DNA from: Branchipolynoe longqiensis
Lineage: Eukaryota; Annelida; Polychaeta; Phyllodocida; Polynoidae
Reading direction: 5' to 3'
Assembly: GCA_030323885.1 (NCBI GenBank)
Contig: CM059199.1
Span: forward strand, 37,456,590 to 37,520,589
DNA length: 64,000 nucleotides
Shown one piece after another: positions 41,321 to 53,690 of this stretch. The notes below the pieces were generated by a model. It had not been told where the DNA came from. It saw nothing but the letters and a program-made list of their open reading frames with translations, and ran no database searches. How positions within the stretch are numbered: the first letter of the stretch is position 1; each line of letters opens with the position of its first letter. The position numbers were made by a program, and so were the translations under genes.

Positions 41321-41668
41321 CTGGATGTTCAAAATCAATACAATTATCTAGTGGGCTCTCGTAAAGTTAGACATGGGGTGTCCGTCAGAGCTGAGTATCG
41401 TGATGAGTTTAAGGCCCGTCCATATTATAATCGAGAGAGTGACGGGGTTCCCTGTAAAGACTGGAATGCCGGGAAGCAGTGTGGTTACTTTGGGTCGCAT
41501 GGTGAGCTGCCTGATAGGCAGGCTCATATTTGTGCATGGTGTGCGCACCAGTTTAAGAGGCCAAATGCACATCGTGAGGTGGACTGTAACAATAAGAGGC
41601 GGGTTATGTTCAAGGGCGGTGAGGAGAAGCAAGTGGCTCGGCCGGCAGACAGTCAGAAGGATTTTTGA
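41321..41668 (+). CDS. Gag-like ORF1 fragment with zinc finger
   Basis: Open from after a TAG at 41318 to TGA at 41666-41668. It has no clear start, so the N-terminus is probably lost. It contains a Cys/His array: C-x8-C-x14-H-x-C-x2-C-x9-H-x4-C (from PCKDWNAGKQCG to HREVDC). C-terminal zinc fingers of this kind close the first ORF of many DIRS-order elements and are thought to bind nucleic acid. The next frame is -1 relative to this one and overlaps the stop. Confidence 0.65.
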   Translation: MDVQNQYNYLVGSRKVRHGVSVRAEYRDEFKARPYYNRESDGVPCKDWNAGKQCGYFGSHGELPDRQAHICAWCAHQFKRPNAHREVDCNNKRRVMFKGGEEKQVARPADSQKDF

Positions 41669-44033
41669 ATATCGGTCTCCCGAAGGCCGTTACTACTCAT
41701 ATTATTCGGCCGTCATGTGACGTTCATATACCGCTGTCTACACCTTCAATACCGAACATTCCGCCCACTAAACTGGTCTGCAGCACCGGCAATTTGATTT
41801 ATGGTGAACATTCCAGGTTTAAAAATGTTGATGATGTACCTAATGTCGTTGATTCTGTTGGTTTCCACTTGACACTTGTCAGTGAAGGCAGGCTCTGGCT
41901 AATTGATAAGTTGTCACATGGTTTGATCATGGACGTGTTGAATGATGTTTGTACTTGTTTCTGGCATATTCCGTTACAGGGGAACGGGGTAACTTCTGAT
42001 GAGCCTGTACTGGCGTTTTTATCGATTAATAATTTTGAAATTTTTAATGGGAGTAGTTTATTGGATTGTTCACCAAATGTCATGCTATTCTCGCGTTACA
42101 ATGACGCTCGTTTAGCTCCTCAAACAATTAGTTGTGGTACTGCAACAACAGCCTTGACTAACCAGTTTACTTCTCCACTTGAATGCGCTTTACAGGATGT
42201 GGTTGTGGAACATCACGGGACAGTGGCTAGCGGCTTGCGTGTGCCTACTCAGGTTGGGGGTGATGTTGCTATGGAGACCGAAGTAAGTGATGCAGTAAAC
42301 ATTTTTAAATATGCGGGTGGTGCCCCGATCTCCCCGGTTGATTATAGACAGACTTTATTGGACATTTGGCCAGTGCTGTTAGATGACGGCGAACTGTTAA
42401 ATGTTACATACTTTGAGATTTACAAGGAAGTGCGGCAGACAGGCTTGCCCAATTATCTTCAAGCAAAGATTAGTGTCCCGTCCGGCTTGAATATTCCTAA
42501 CTGGAGACTGCTGAAAGACTACTGGGACCATGACTTGGTAGATTTGCTCGAGTACGGTTGGCCAGCTGACTTTGTGGGTTCAGTTCCGCCGACTCCAACG
42601 TTCAAAAATCATACCATCAGCCCTGAACATTTCAAATGGGTAGACAACTATGTAAAAGTAGAGTGTGGTCATGAGGCGTTATTAGGTCCGTTTTTGGTTC
42701 CCCCTTTTTCCCCGTGGTACCAGGTGAGCCCAATAATGACACGACCTAAGAAGGGGACCGAAGAGCGCCGTATTATAGTTGACCTGAGTTATCCGAAGCG
42801 GCAGAGTGTGAATGCTGGTATTATCTGGGGTTGCTATCAAGGAAAGCCATTTCACTACACGTTACCATCCGTCACTGATTTATCCAGGACCCTGCTGACT
42901 TTGGGTAGTGGGAGTTTTTTGTGGACCGCGCTTGTCCGCTTTCGGTCCCGTTATATGGAATTACAGTAAATTCCGAGCTCTATTTTGATATATCCCTGCC
43001 TTTTGGTTGCGAATGTCTTCACTTGCTTGTGCTCGCACAACTCAGGCGGTGGTCGATATTTTGAGAGATAAGGGGCACGCAGCTTGGTGTTATCTCGATG
43101 ATTTTGTTGGGATAGCCAGAACTGAGGATGAGGCTCTTGAGGGTTACTTTGAGTTGCTCAGGCTTTGCAAGTTACTGGGATTGGCTTTGTCGTTGAAGAA
43201 ATGTTTTTCTCCAAGGAAAGAACTTATTTGGCTTGGTTATCACATCTCTGCTACGACAATGACGATCAGTATCCCGGATGAGAAATTATCAGACATTCTG
43301 GATGAATGTGAGACTTGGAGACTAAGCTTGTTAGTCTCTCGGAAGGACCTGCAGAGACTTGTTGGCCGTTTGCAGTGTGTTGCTCGTTGTGTGCTCCCAG
43401 CCAGAACATTTATGAATCGCATATTGGATGCGTTACGGGGTGCCCCTTTTAAAGGGAAAATTCCAGTTGATACGGACTTGTTGCGTGAAATTAGCTGGTT
43501 TATACACTATGCTAAACGTTCAAATGGCAGGGTGCTGGTCAGGCCTGTCCCTCAGAAAGTATGGCCGATAGAGTGTGATTCGTGTTTATTAGGGGGGCGG
43601 GGCATTTTCGAGAACTCATTTCTATGCTGAGTCTTATTCTCCTGAGTATATGAATAACGACTTTCACATTTCCCAATTAGAGGCTATTAACGTGGTGCAG
43701 GCCGTAAAAGCCTTGGCGCCTCCACAACTACACGATTATACTGTTGAGGTGATTACGGATAATATGGCGACCCAGATGGTATTGTCGACTGGTGTGGGGA
43801 GAGATGGGGTGCTATGCGCGTGTGCAAGGGAACTGTGGTTATTTGCTGCCTTGAATAATTGTACTCTGTCCATATTACACAAGCCGGGTCGCTCACTGAT
43901 ACTGGCAGACGCGCTCAGTAGACAGTCCTTCAACTTGTCTTCATTTGACACGGCTGCGGGGATGTGCAACACATTAGGTCTCGCCCGCATCCGGGTAACC
44001 TTTACTTCAGACATTATATCGGGTGTTATTTAA
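41665..44033 (+). pseudogene. Broken RT-RNase H of copy 2
   Basis: First piece 41665-42969: a long unassigned N-terminal part, then RT blocks matching copy 1 (GLPNYLQAKISVPSGLNIPN, VPPFSPWYQVSPIMTRPK). Breaks: (1) near 42930 a deletion removes motif A with its catalytic Asp and shifts frame; (2) one base is missing near 43010; (3) a frameshift in the G-run near 43592 inside RNase H. Between them motif C is YLDD (43091-43102). The last piece, about 43600-44033, keeps RNase H Glu (LEAINVV), Asp (ITDNMAT) and Asp (LADALSR). It cannot encode an active RT. Confidence 0.85.
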
Positions 44034-45043
44034 TCTGTGAATTCAGGTATATTGCCTCCTCATTCACAGATATATCCTTGGAACATCACACAAGAATAAT
44101 GGGTCTGATCAAAGCTGGACTGGCGAAAGGGTCATGGATTAATAAATTAAACCAAGTGCATCGTTATATTAAATATGCCACTGAATTAACATTTGATCCT
44201 CTACACCCTACACAGTATCAAGTTCTGGGGTATATTGCTAACCTTGATCAGGACCTAAAGTCACTGGGTGCGGTACGTAACTACGTCAGTGGAGCTCGGA
44301 CGTGGTTACGCCTGATGGGAGGATGCGTTGCCGGGTTCGATTCCTATCCGGCCGCTCTGATGCTCCGAGGGGTGGACAAGTCGTCAGATCACATGGTTAA
44401 TCATGCCCCACCTCTCAGCGTACGTGATGTTTGGGGCATAGTGAGGTTTTTCCAGTCATATGGAAGAACCGCGTATGTCCTGACTGCGGCAACGCTGTTA
44501 GGTTATTTCTCTTTCCTTAGGCAATGCAACTTAGTACAAACAAGTGGTGGTGATGACTCGAGTCATTGGCTGCGTTGGTCGGATGTAACCTGGCATCGAG
44601 AGTATATCAGCTTGTGGGTGCGCTCAACCAAGACTACGATGAAGAAGTCTGATGAGTTTGCAGTGTGTATCCCCGAGATACATGGCTCCCCCTTCTGTCC
44701 AGTCTGTGCGTGGAGTGCTTATACAAGTAGCCTCAAGTTCTCACCTCGTCCTCAAGATCCGGCATTCATGCTTTCAAATGGCAAAGCACTATCAGCTACA
44801 ACTTTACTTGCTGCAATCAAGGTAGCCTTGACTTCCCTGAATCATCCCAGCCCTAGCCAGATAACTCTGCACAGTCTGCGAAGAGGAGCGGCACAGATGT
44901 GTGCCAAGGCAGGCTTGCCTGAAGAAAAGGTGGCAGAGGCTGGCGGTTGGCGATCGTCTGCTCTATATGCATATGTACCCAGAAAGATGTTTAAAGAGGC
45001 TACTCTGACACTCTCAAACCTATTTGGCCGAGTGTCCGAGTAG
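43949..45043 (+). CDS. Tyrosine recombinase of copy 2 (intact frame)
   Basis: Open from after a TGA at 43946-43948 to the stop at 45041-45043; no early ATG is required if it is translated by frameshift from RT-RNase H. It lies -1 to the RNase H frame and overlaps it to 44033, exactly as in copy 1. Catalytic residues are all present: Arg 44519 (FSFLRQCNL), His 44870 and Arg 44879 (HSLRRGAA), Trp in GGWRSS, and Tyr 44972 (LYAYVPR). A core-binding domain precedes (AVRNYVSGARTWLRLMGG). It keeps an intact frame although the neighbouring RT is broken; this may be chance, recent decay or retention. Confidence 0.85.
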   Translation, partial: HGCGDVQHIRSRPHPGNLYFRHYIGCYLICEFRYIASSFTDISLEHHTRIMGLIKAGLAKGSWINKLNQVHRYIKYATELTFDPLHPTQYQVLGYIANLDQDLKSLGAVRNYVSGARTWLRLMGGCVAGFDSYPAALMLRGVDKSSDHMVNHAPPLSVRDVWGIVRFFQSYGRTAYVLTAATLLGYFSFLRQCNLVQTSGGDDSSHWLRWSDVTWHREYISLWVRSTKTTMKKSDEFAVCIPEIHGSPFCPVCAWSAYTSSLKFSPRPQDPAFMLSNGKALSATTLLAAIKVALTSLNHPSPSQITLHSLRRGAAQMCAKAGLPEEKVAEAGGWRSSALYAYVPRKMFKEATLTLSNLFGRVSE

Positions 45044-45058
45044 CCTATTTTTGAGTCA

Positions 45059-45489
45059 CTATGCTTCTGTGAGAATGTTTAAATAGTTATCGGTGTATGT
45101 CTTTCTCCCACAATGGCATAGGCATCATTAACACAGTCTCTAGTAATTTAGTCATGAGAAAGTTACCTATTGTCACTTTATCAGTTCTTTGAAAAAATTT
45201 CAAATTATATTACTATCTCGAGTTGTATCGAGCGTAACTTAGGTTAGGGACACAGGCCACTGTAATGTAGTCATGACATAGCTAAATCATTTGTCGAGAT
45301 AACGGCAATTATTCTTAATTATTAGCTCGACGTAGCTACTAAACTTGGATTGTTTGTGACAGGTTGGTTCTTCAGGTAGTAGTCGTTATTATTCATCGAC
45401 CATGTATTGTTGCTTATTGAAATTGCTCTTGACATAGCTGCATGTATCTATCTTGAACATATTAAATGTTGGTCCACTGTTCTCGCTTG
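45059..45489. other. 3' flank of copy 2, unassigned
   Basis: AT-rich. May include the non-coding 3' part of the retroelement, but no B-type repeat pair was found. Confidence 0.4.
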
Positions 45490-45786
45490 TTTTGAATTAT
45501 CTAGATTTGATCCTACATATCCAACGTAGATAATGGTCATTGATTAGAGCTTTGTTGTTGTATGGAAGGGAACGATAAGTCGATTTAATAGAACCTGCTA
45601 CTGCTGAAGGCGATGCTGTCGATATTTTGATCTGCATGCCAAATTTAACTTGGGATATTTTCACTTAAAATATCTCCAAAGTTAGCCATTTGTACTAAAA
45701 ATTACTTCAAACTAAAGTAAGGTTGAACCTAATTTATTTATTTAAGTAAAATGGCAGAAACTCAAAAGTATCATTCTATACAACAT
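45490..45786. mobile_element. M1 MITE, left end missing
   Basis: 'tctagatttgatcctacata', 'gatctgcatgcc' and 'aaatatctccaaagttagcc'; the right end has decayed. Confidence 0.6.
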
Positions 45787-45807
45787 TCTATGCTTGCTTC
45801 ATGACGT

Positions 45808-45867
45808 TTGTTTGTTGTTGTTTTACGTCCTAGCAACATCTAAGGTCATATCAGGACGGGACTCTGC
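45808..45867 (-). mobile_element. S1 tail fragment
   Basis: (gttt)n, 'ttttacgtcctagcaacatc' to 'catatcaggacggg', abutting the P element. Confidence 0.8.
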
Positions 45868-45870
45868 TTA

Positions 45871-45987
45871 AGCGTAGGTCACACCCACCTGGATCAGGGG
45901 CCGGATGAGCGCCGGACCGTGATCCGGTATGGTCCGTGTCGATCCGGCGTGATCCGCGCTATATACACACACACTACACACTCTCAG

Positions 45988-46024
<37 letters not shown>

Positions 46025-46607
46025 ACACATCACAGTTTGGTGATCCGTGGCGGGTCCTTGGTGATCCGGCGTAATCCGGGGTCGGCACCAGATTTTTTAA
46101 ATGTTTAAAACATCTGGGCGATCCGGGGATTATTGCAATCCGGGGTCGATCCGGCATCATCCAGGTGTAATCCGGGTGTGGTCCGGGTGTTGTCTGTGTC
46201 CAGTCCGGGGCAGTTCGGGTCATTTTTAAACCGGAAGAGCCACGTTTTACCCACGGCTTAGCCCGGACTAGCCCCGGTTTAGCCCGGAATAGCCCTGACA
46301 GAGCCATGGACCACTCCTGGACTGCCCGGATAAGACCCAGACAGGTCGGATGACCACGGATTAACCACATATCGCCACGGATGACCACATATTACTCACT
46401 ACTACCCCAGGATGAGTCCCACATTTTAGGCTATCATCCGGGGGTTGTCCGGGGCTCATCCGGGTAGTCCGGGGCTCATCCGGGCTTGTAGTCCGTAGCT
46501 CGTCCGGGAGGTGTGAGAGCAAGGCAAAAATAGCGATTTCATCCAGGGCTGTCCGGGGGTGGTCCGGCTAAAAATCCGGGGCTAGTCTGGGTAGTGTGAC
46601 TTGGGCT
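45871..46607. mobile_element. P-family-like TIR element, copy 4 (ATCCGG-rich)
   Basis: The ends agcgtaggtcacac and gtgtgacttgggct are preceded by TTA. The interior repeats gatccgg/gtccgggg and the complement (cccgga, ccggat) dozens of times. An (ac)n tract lies at 45965-46023. Same terminal GTCACAC design as the other P copies but a different internal word. Confidence 0.6.
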
Positions 46608-46945
46608 AGTAAGCAAATAAATTAACTTACACTATCATTTAACCGGAAACAACTTAAATACTATGTCACAATACTTGTTGTATTGCTTGATAACTATTGC
46701 CTCTCCCTATCCAAATTGAAAAAAACAAACAAGACCAACCAACAACAGAGCAAGGCCATCCAGGCTTAAGATACACAGGGATGGGAGTCGCCTGCAACAA
46801 CAACAGCAACACCAAAAAGCGGAAATCATACTTCTGGTAAATATTGCAATCCTCAGCTTATGAACACAAATTATGCATATAACCCAAGAAAAAACACGGG
46901 AAATCCGCCGAAAATGGGTAAATATTTTATCGTCTAGGAGAGACC
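46608..46945. other. No recognised feature
   Basis: AT-rich unassigned sequence. Confidence 0.4.
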
Positions 46946-47985
46946 TTAAAGTTGCATAGTCCGATGAAGCATCAAATTTTCAAAATCAAAACAATTATCT
47001 GGAATTGATTCTACATATCTAACTTAGATACTGATGCATGTATTAAGCATTTGTTGCCACATAGCAGGGAATACTGAGGCAATTTAATAGAACCTGTTAC
47101 TGCTAATGGCCCTGTCACACTACGACGTAATGACATCAGCGTAGGGAGAACGTGAAGAACGTTGAACTTCTGGGCGTAGTATGCAAATTTGGGCAGAAGT
47201 TGAACGTGGATGCAGCGTAGTGGACGAGAGCGTAACATCAGTGAAGCGTAGTGATACCATCATTCAACGAGAGAGGACAACTTCATTACGCTCACGGAAC
47301 GTTATGAACGTTATTCCATCGCCAGAAGAACGTTACATGACGTTACCTACGTCATGAGACGTTCAACGTACGTTGAATGCACGTTCTCGTGACGTTCTCG
47401 TGACGTTCTCCCGACATTCTCCCGACGTTCTCCTGACGTTCCCATTACACCACGTGGGCATTTCCACTCGGTTTAATGTGGGTCAACGTAGTGGAACGTA
47501 GTTGAACGTAGTGAGCAGCATTGGAAAAACGTCCTTTTAACGTCATTGACGATCACTGAACGTGAACAGAACGTACGGCGAACGTAAACCCTTACGTTCG
47601 AGCTACGTCAAAATTTTTGAACACGTCCAAAACCTCGACGTAACTCGACGTAACACGACGTAATGTGACGTAGTTCGACGTCATTCTAACGTCATTCTGA
47701 CGTCATCATGACGTAACCCAACGTAATGACGAAAACTGACCACGTTAGGCTCACGTTGGCTCGTTACGTCGTAGTGTGACAGGGGTATAAAGCCTTTGGT
47801 GTAAGAGTTTTGGCAAGCTTACCAAAACTAATTTGACATGTTTGCACTTCAAATATCTCAAAACATAACTGTTTAAAATAAAAAGGACTTGAAGCTGAAG
47901 TAAGGTCGATTATAACGGTCAGGTTAATCTATTTATCTCAGAAAATTTACAGAAACTCAAAACCATCGGACTATGCAACTTTCAG
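46946..47985. mobile_element. M1 MITE split by P element
   Basis: Left part 46946-47106 (gttgcatagtccgatg) and right part 47788-47985 (catcggactatgcaac). The P copy 47107-47787 lies between them with a TAA duplication. Confidence 0.88.
47107..47787. mobile_element. P-family TIR element, copy 5
   Basis: The ends tggccctgtcacactacgac and complement ...gtcgtagtgtgacagggg are flanked by TAA on both sides (47104-47106, 47788-47790). Closely matches 23252-23930. The clean insertion in M1 proves the element boundaries and 3-bp duplication. Confidence 0.9.
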
Positions 47986-48059
47986 CATCTTGTTTTCCTA
48001 TTAATATAGTACAGTGATTGCAAAAATTTGAGCGCCAACCCGAAATGCACACTTCTGCC

Positions 48060-49950
48060 ATACGCGCTATATACGCGCACCATACAAATACATACACACA
48101 ATCACATACATATATCACACATACACACACCACACATATACATACACAAGCACACAACTAGATACAGACACCATACACATACATGCACACAATCACATAC
48201 ATATATTACACATACACACAAAAGCAGTCACATACATACACACACAGCTATATACGTGCCCCATACAAATACATACACACAATCACATACATACACATGC
48301 ACACAACTAGATACATGCACAATACAAATACATACACACAATCACACACATATATCACACATACACACACAGGCAGTCACATACATACACACACAGCTAG
48401 GTATGCGCACCATACAAATACATACACACAATCACATACATATATCACACATACACACAAGCATTCACATACATACACACACACAGCTATATACATACCA
48501 TATGCATACATACACACGCATGCAATCACATACAACCACACATACATACACAAGCAGTCACATACATACACACATACACAACTACATACACACCACATGC
48601 ATGCACACACAAGCATACACTCACATACATACCTACGGCTGAAAGGCCAGTGCCATGGCGCTTACAAAAGATTTACATGAATAAAATTCATTTACCAAAA
48701 AATACCATACATACATACACAATCACAACCACATACATACACACTACACACAATCACATACAGATACACACACCACACACATACATAAATACACACACCA
48801 CACACACATACAAAATGCACACACATCCACACACAACTCACACATACGACACACACACACATCCCTCACACACTCATCCACACCATAAATATACTCACAC
48901 ACAGCCACATACACACACCTCAGACATACATACACACCACACACACACAAACTCACGCACACACACAACCAAATACACACACCACACTCTCAGCCACACA
49001 CATACCTCACACATGCATACACGCAGCTCACGTACTACACACATAATCATACCTACTACACGTATACCACACCACACTCAGCCACACACACACACCTCAC
49101 ACACATAGCTCACGTACTACACACATAATCATACCTACTACACGCATACCACAACACACACACACCACACTCTCAGCCACACACACACCTGACACATGCA
49201 CACACACAGCTCATGTACTACACACATAGTCATACCTACTACACGCATACCACACCACACTCAGCCACACACACACTACACACTCTCAGCCACACACACA
49301 CACTACACACTCAGGCACACCACACCTCACCACACACACAGCTCACGACTACACACATAGTCAACCCTACAAACCACACCACACACATACTACACCCTCA
49401 GCCACACACACACTACACACTCTCAGTCACACACACTACACACTCTCAGCCACACACACACTACACACTCTCAGCCACACACACACTGCACACTCTCAGC
49501 CACAAACACACTCTCAGCCACACACACTACACACTCGCAGCCACACACACAGTACACACTCTCATCCACACACACACTACACACTCTCAGCCACACACAC
49601 ACTACACTCTCAGCCACACACACACTACACACTCTCATCCACACACACTACACACTCTCAGCCACACACACTACACTCTCAGCCACAAACCCACACACTA
49701 CACTCAGCCACACACACACTACACTCTCATCCACACACACTACACACTCTCAGCCACACACACACTACACACTCTCGACCGTACACACACTACACACTCT
49801 CAGCCACACACACACTACACACTACACACTCTCATCCACACACTCTCAGCCACACACACACACTACACACTCTCAGACACACACACACTACACACTCTCA
49901 GCCACACACACTACACACTCTCAGCCACACACACACACCCCACGGCTCCC
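48060..49950. repeat. Large CA-rich minisatellite
   Basis: 48060-48630: cacatacatacacac units. 48700-49250: mixed. 49250-49950: units of 'cactctcagccacacacaca' then 'ctacaca' (about 30 bp). A short non-repeat break at 48631-48690 is 'ggctgaaaggccagtgccat', the end of another retroposon. Frames are artefacts. Confidence 0.93.
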
Positions 49951-50040
49951 CTATCGCTGCGTACGATCTGCTTGTGCCCGGCGTCTAAGCCATTTGTTGT
50001 GTGCTGGCTGCTCTGATCGGCCACACCCCGCCCGTGTACC

Positions 50041-50089
50041 AGCAGTTTGTGAGCAGTTTGTGAGCAGTTTGTGAGCAGCTTGTGGGGGT
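50041..50089 (+). repeat. 15-bp tandem repeat
   Basis: 'cagtttgtgagcagtttgtg' type units, about 3-4 copies, ending 'agcagcttgtggg'. Confidence 0.9.
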
Positions 50090-50197
50090 GATTCACATCT
50101 CTCAAGGTCAAAGACACCAGCTCACCAACTGCTTAGCGACCCGGCACGACCCTAACGCCGATAGGAACTTGGCGAGCTGCTACGTCCATTTTGGAGG

Positions 50198-50485
50198 GTT
50201 TGTTGTTGGTTGTTGGAGTTTTACTTCCTGGCAACATCTAAGATCATATCAGGACGAGTACTGACTTGTGACAGTGTGCACTCATGGTGACTTTATAGTG
50301 CTGCCTCACTGGGAATTCAGGCCACTGGCACCATGACCCAATATCCCACTCAGTTACATTATCCTGACACTGAGCTAACCAGTCTTTGCCCCATCCTATT
50401 AATGCCAAGCACTAGGCTAGGAAGCGGCAAGTATAAATTTGATAAGTTATTGGTTTGACCCGACCAGGAACCAAACTCAAGCGAG
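50198..50485 (-). mobile_element. SINE S1, head-truncated
   Basis: 'ggagttttacttcctggcaa' to 'cgaccaggaaccaaactc'. A poly-C tract follows at 50560-50577. Confidence 0.8.
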
Positions 50486-50728
50486 GGCCGGGTTTTTAGG
50501 TCAAGGTCACCCATAGGTAACACCATGGCACTATGAAAGGTCAGCTCTTAGTGTATAGCCCCCCCCCCCCTCCCCCCGCCTCCCTGTCGATAGCTGCACT
50601 GAGCCAGCAACAATAAAATCGGAAGTCTAAGTGGGGCCTGCCTGTGCCAATGCCCAAACTCGCCTCACAGTAACCAACAATGTGACTTGCATCGCGTTGA
50701 TAAGTGTCGGTTGGTCAGTGTTGTGCCG

Positions 50729-51095
50729 ACATTAAAGTTACATAGTCCGATAGTTTTGAGATTCTGCCATTTTCGGAGATGAATACATTCGATTGATTGT
50801 TATAATCTAAATTACTTCAGTTTGAAGTGACTTTTATTTCAAATGGCTAACTTTGGAGATATTTAGAGTGGAAGATGAAAAATTGATTTTGGCAACCATG
50901 CCAAAACTCTGACACCATCGGCTTCAGCAGTAACGGGTTCTATTAAATTGGCTGAGTACACACTTATATGAAAGCCAAATGCGTAATAAGTCCACCAGTA
51001 CCGAAGTTGCATACATAGGATCAAATATATGTAAGTGTTTTGATTTAGAAAAGTTTATGCTTGAAATGGTGCATTGGACTAAGCAACTTTAATTG
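50729..51095. mobile_element. M1 MITE, complete
   Basis: Ends 'gttacatagtccgata' and 'cattggactaagcaac'; a second partial M1 (left part) follows at 51125-51235. Confidence 0.75.
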
Positions 51096-51245
51096 GTGAG
51101 ATGCACCCTAATCGAATATCTTTTTTTTAATTTAGCATTCTCCAATGGTTTTGAGTTCCCATCGTTTTTCTAGATAAATATATTAGAATGGTCGTTATAA
51201 GCTATCGTACTTATATTAATCATTATATGAAAATATCCTCCGATG

Positions 51246-51384
51246 AGACTGACACTTGTCAACATCCAGTGGAGGTGAGGAGGGCCACGTGTACAGTGTT
51301 GGGTCTTGCGGAGTATAGCAATATAAAAATAATTCCCTTATGTACCTTTATACTTGCATAATGTGTTATACATCACATATGCAT
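51246..51384 (+). repeat. Dispersed 130-bp repeat
   Basis: Same family as 13300-13438 ('ccagtggaggtgaggagg', 'cataatgtgttatacatcac'). Confidence 0.6.
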
Positions 51385-51385
51385 G

Positions 51386-51441
<56 letters not shown>

Positions 51442-51600
51442 TATATATATAAATATGTATATAATATAAATATGTATATAATATAAATATGTAGGCCTAT
51501 ATAAATATATAAATATGTATATAAATATATATATATATATTATAGATATATATATATATACATATATATACATATATATATATATAAATATATATATACG
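51385..51600. repeat. (TA)n and tatataaat microsatellite
   Basis: Long TA run 51390-51435 then taaatatgtata variants. A second TA tract lies at 51855-51943. Confidence 0.95.
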
Positions 51601-51903
51601 GAATGTATCATGTATCATATATCACGCGGGTATAAATGGGTGGAGGTCTTTCTCTGCTGATAAATAATACTTATTATTATTATTCCTTGTATATCTGATA
51701 TTGTATTCTTGTCCAATGGCTGTTCAGCACATTATTTGCTCCGTATTGTGCTCGCAGCGCCACCTGCCAGTTTGTGCGGCAAATTCGCCACTCGCTAATA
51801 AAATAGTATCCAATGCATCACCTGCTTGAATTTATGTAGCCGGATTTGTATGTAAAATATATATATATATTATATGTATATATATATAATATAAGTATAC
51901 ATG

Positions 51904-51935
<32 letters not shown>

Positions 51936-51945
51936 TATTAGCTGT

Positions 51946-52327
51946 CGAAATAAGAAATGTCGAAATAAGAACAAATAACACAATCAAATATTGAATTCAA
52001 TTCTAATTTCACGGTGTTTTCAAACACAGCTACAAATGAGCACTTAATCCACTTTGTCAAATTGGTTTTGAAAGCCTCTTTCTACCCTCCAACACAGAAG
52101 GCTTTTGTCCTCGCCATTGATTGGTGTAACGTTGGTTTCAATGGGAATTGGGTCAAGTTGGCGATTAAACTCCTGGTAGCGCAATTTAATCAGGAACAAT
52201 TCACAGCTGCTCATTTCATATCGCGCAATCTGATTGGTCATGGCTATTGGTTTAGAGTAACAACGCTTTCACAGTTTCAGAACAGATTCAACATTTTCAC
52301 ACGAATCATACCGTCTTCACTCTGTTA
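51946..52327. other. Unassigned; 104-codon plus-strand frame
   Basis: A frame 52014-52328 is open with ATG, but no domain, splice context or homolog is recognised, and it runs into the P element end. Likely chance. Confidence 0.35.
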
Positions 52328-52635
52328 AGCGGCTGTCACACATCACTGGATTGGGGGAAACGTACAGAAACCGAACAAAGTCCGGTTTGTGTCCGTTCAA
52401 GTTTTGAATATGCACAAAACTAGGAACGGATGGTGCCGGATTGACGTCTACCGTTCTTGTCCGGTTTGAGTTTGTTTCGTCCATTGGCTGTCCGTTTCAT
52501 GTCCATTTCATGTCCGTTCGTAGACCCGATTCGATGTCGCAACACTTTGACACATTTTAATACATTTTGATACTTATCACGACCGGACTAGACCATTCTG
52601 TCCGTTGCTCAATCCGGTGATGTGTGACAGCCGCT
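52328..52635. mobile_element. P-family TIR element, copy 6 (short)
   Basis: The ends agcggctgtcacacatcac and complement gtgatgtgtgacagccgct are flanked by TTA (left) and TAA (right). Interior rich in gtccg/ccgg/tttcatgtcc words. Non-coding. Confidence 0.85.
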
Positions 52636-52699
52636 TAAGTGTTAGATCTCATACCGTGGGGGTGGGGGTAGGGGGGGGGGGAAGATAAGATACTATTAT

Positions 52700-53024
52700 A
52701 TGTTGTTTGTTTGTTGTCGCTTTACATCCTAGGAACATCTAAGGTCATATCAGGATGGGTACCGACTTGTGACAGTGCACACTCATGGTGACTTAATACT
52801 GGGAGACCAGCACCATGACCTGATATCCCACTCAGTCACATTATCCTGACACTCAGCCAACCAGTCCTTGCCCTATTCCAATAATGTTGAGCGCCTGGCT
52901 AGGAAGCGACAAGTATCAATTCTTAAGTCATCGGTTTGACTCGACCAGGGTTCGAACCCAGAAACCCCCGATCTCCCAAAACAGGAGGTGGACGCTCAAC
53001 TCATTCGCCATCCCGTCTGGTCCA
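52700..53024 (-). mobile_element. SINE S1 copy
   Basis: 'cgctttacatcctaggaaca' to 'cgccatcccgtctggtcc'; small internal deletion near 52798. Confidence 0.8.
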
Positions 53025-53288
53025 TACTATTATAAGTAGAGGTGCGTACAATAAAAGCAGCAATACAGGTTGCCATGGTTATGTGCTGCAGCCATGATGG
53101 AGACTGGTAATTATTATTTTATTTGTTCACTATATTCTGCGATGAATGCATGCATAGCGAAATGCCCATTTTTCTTCTTTTTTTCTTTTCTTTTTAATGG
53201 TATACGCATAACAATGAATCCATCATCCCGATGAAGACAAAGTACTCACACTCCTAGTGAGAGATGATATATACTCATGTCGTCAGCA

Positions 53289-53326
53289 TGTGTGTATGTA
53301 TGTATGTATGTATGTATGTATGTATG

Positions 53327-53357
<31 letters not shown>

Positions 53358-53690
53358 TGATGTATGTGTAGTATTGTAGTATGTATGTATGTATGTATGT
53401 ATGTATGTATGTATGTATGTATGTGTATGTAAGTGTATATATGTATGTATGTATGTATATATGTGTATGTATGTATGTATGTATGTATGTATGTATGTAT
53501 GTGTGCATTGGTGTATATGTATGTATATATGTATGTGTATATGTGTATGTATGTATATATGTATGTATATATGTATGTATATGTGTGTATGTAGGTATGT
53601 GTGTATGGATGTATATATATGTATATATGAGTATGCATATATGCATGTATGCATGTATGTGTGCTTATGTATATAACAATTGTGTTACAT
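53289..53690. repeat. (ATGT)n microsatellite
   Basis: Long tgta repeat with tgtg/tata variants. All long frames across it are low-complexity. Confidence 0.97.

Larger units (their letters stand above)
41321..45058 (+). mobile_element. Ngaro-like (DIRS-order) retrotransposon, copy 2 (degraded)
   Basis: Order: gag-like zinc-finger frame, RT-RNase H (three visible breaks), intact tyrosine recombinase. The protein blocks match copy 1 throughout the RT N-terminus, RNase H and recombinase, so both belong to one family. Base composition is ordinary (near host) unlike GC-rich copy 1. No methyltransferase. I could not find split direct repeats after the recombinase, and the left edge is not defined, so the copy is probably truncated at both ends. 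Confidence 0.85.

Noticed and set aside
48028..50016. Frames of 150-270 codons rich in His and Thr
   Set aside because: Low-complexity translation of the CA-rich minisatellite, with no splice or domain evidence.
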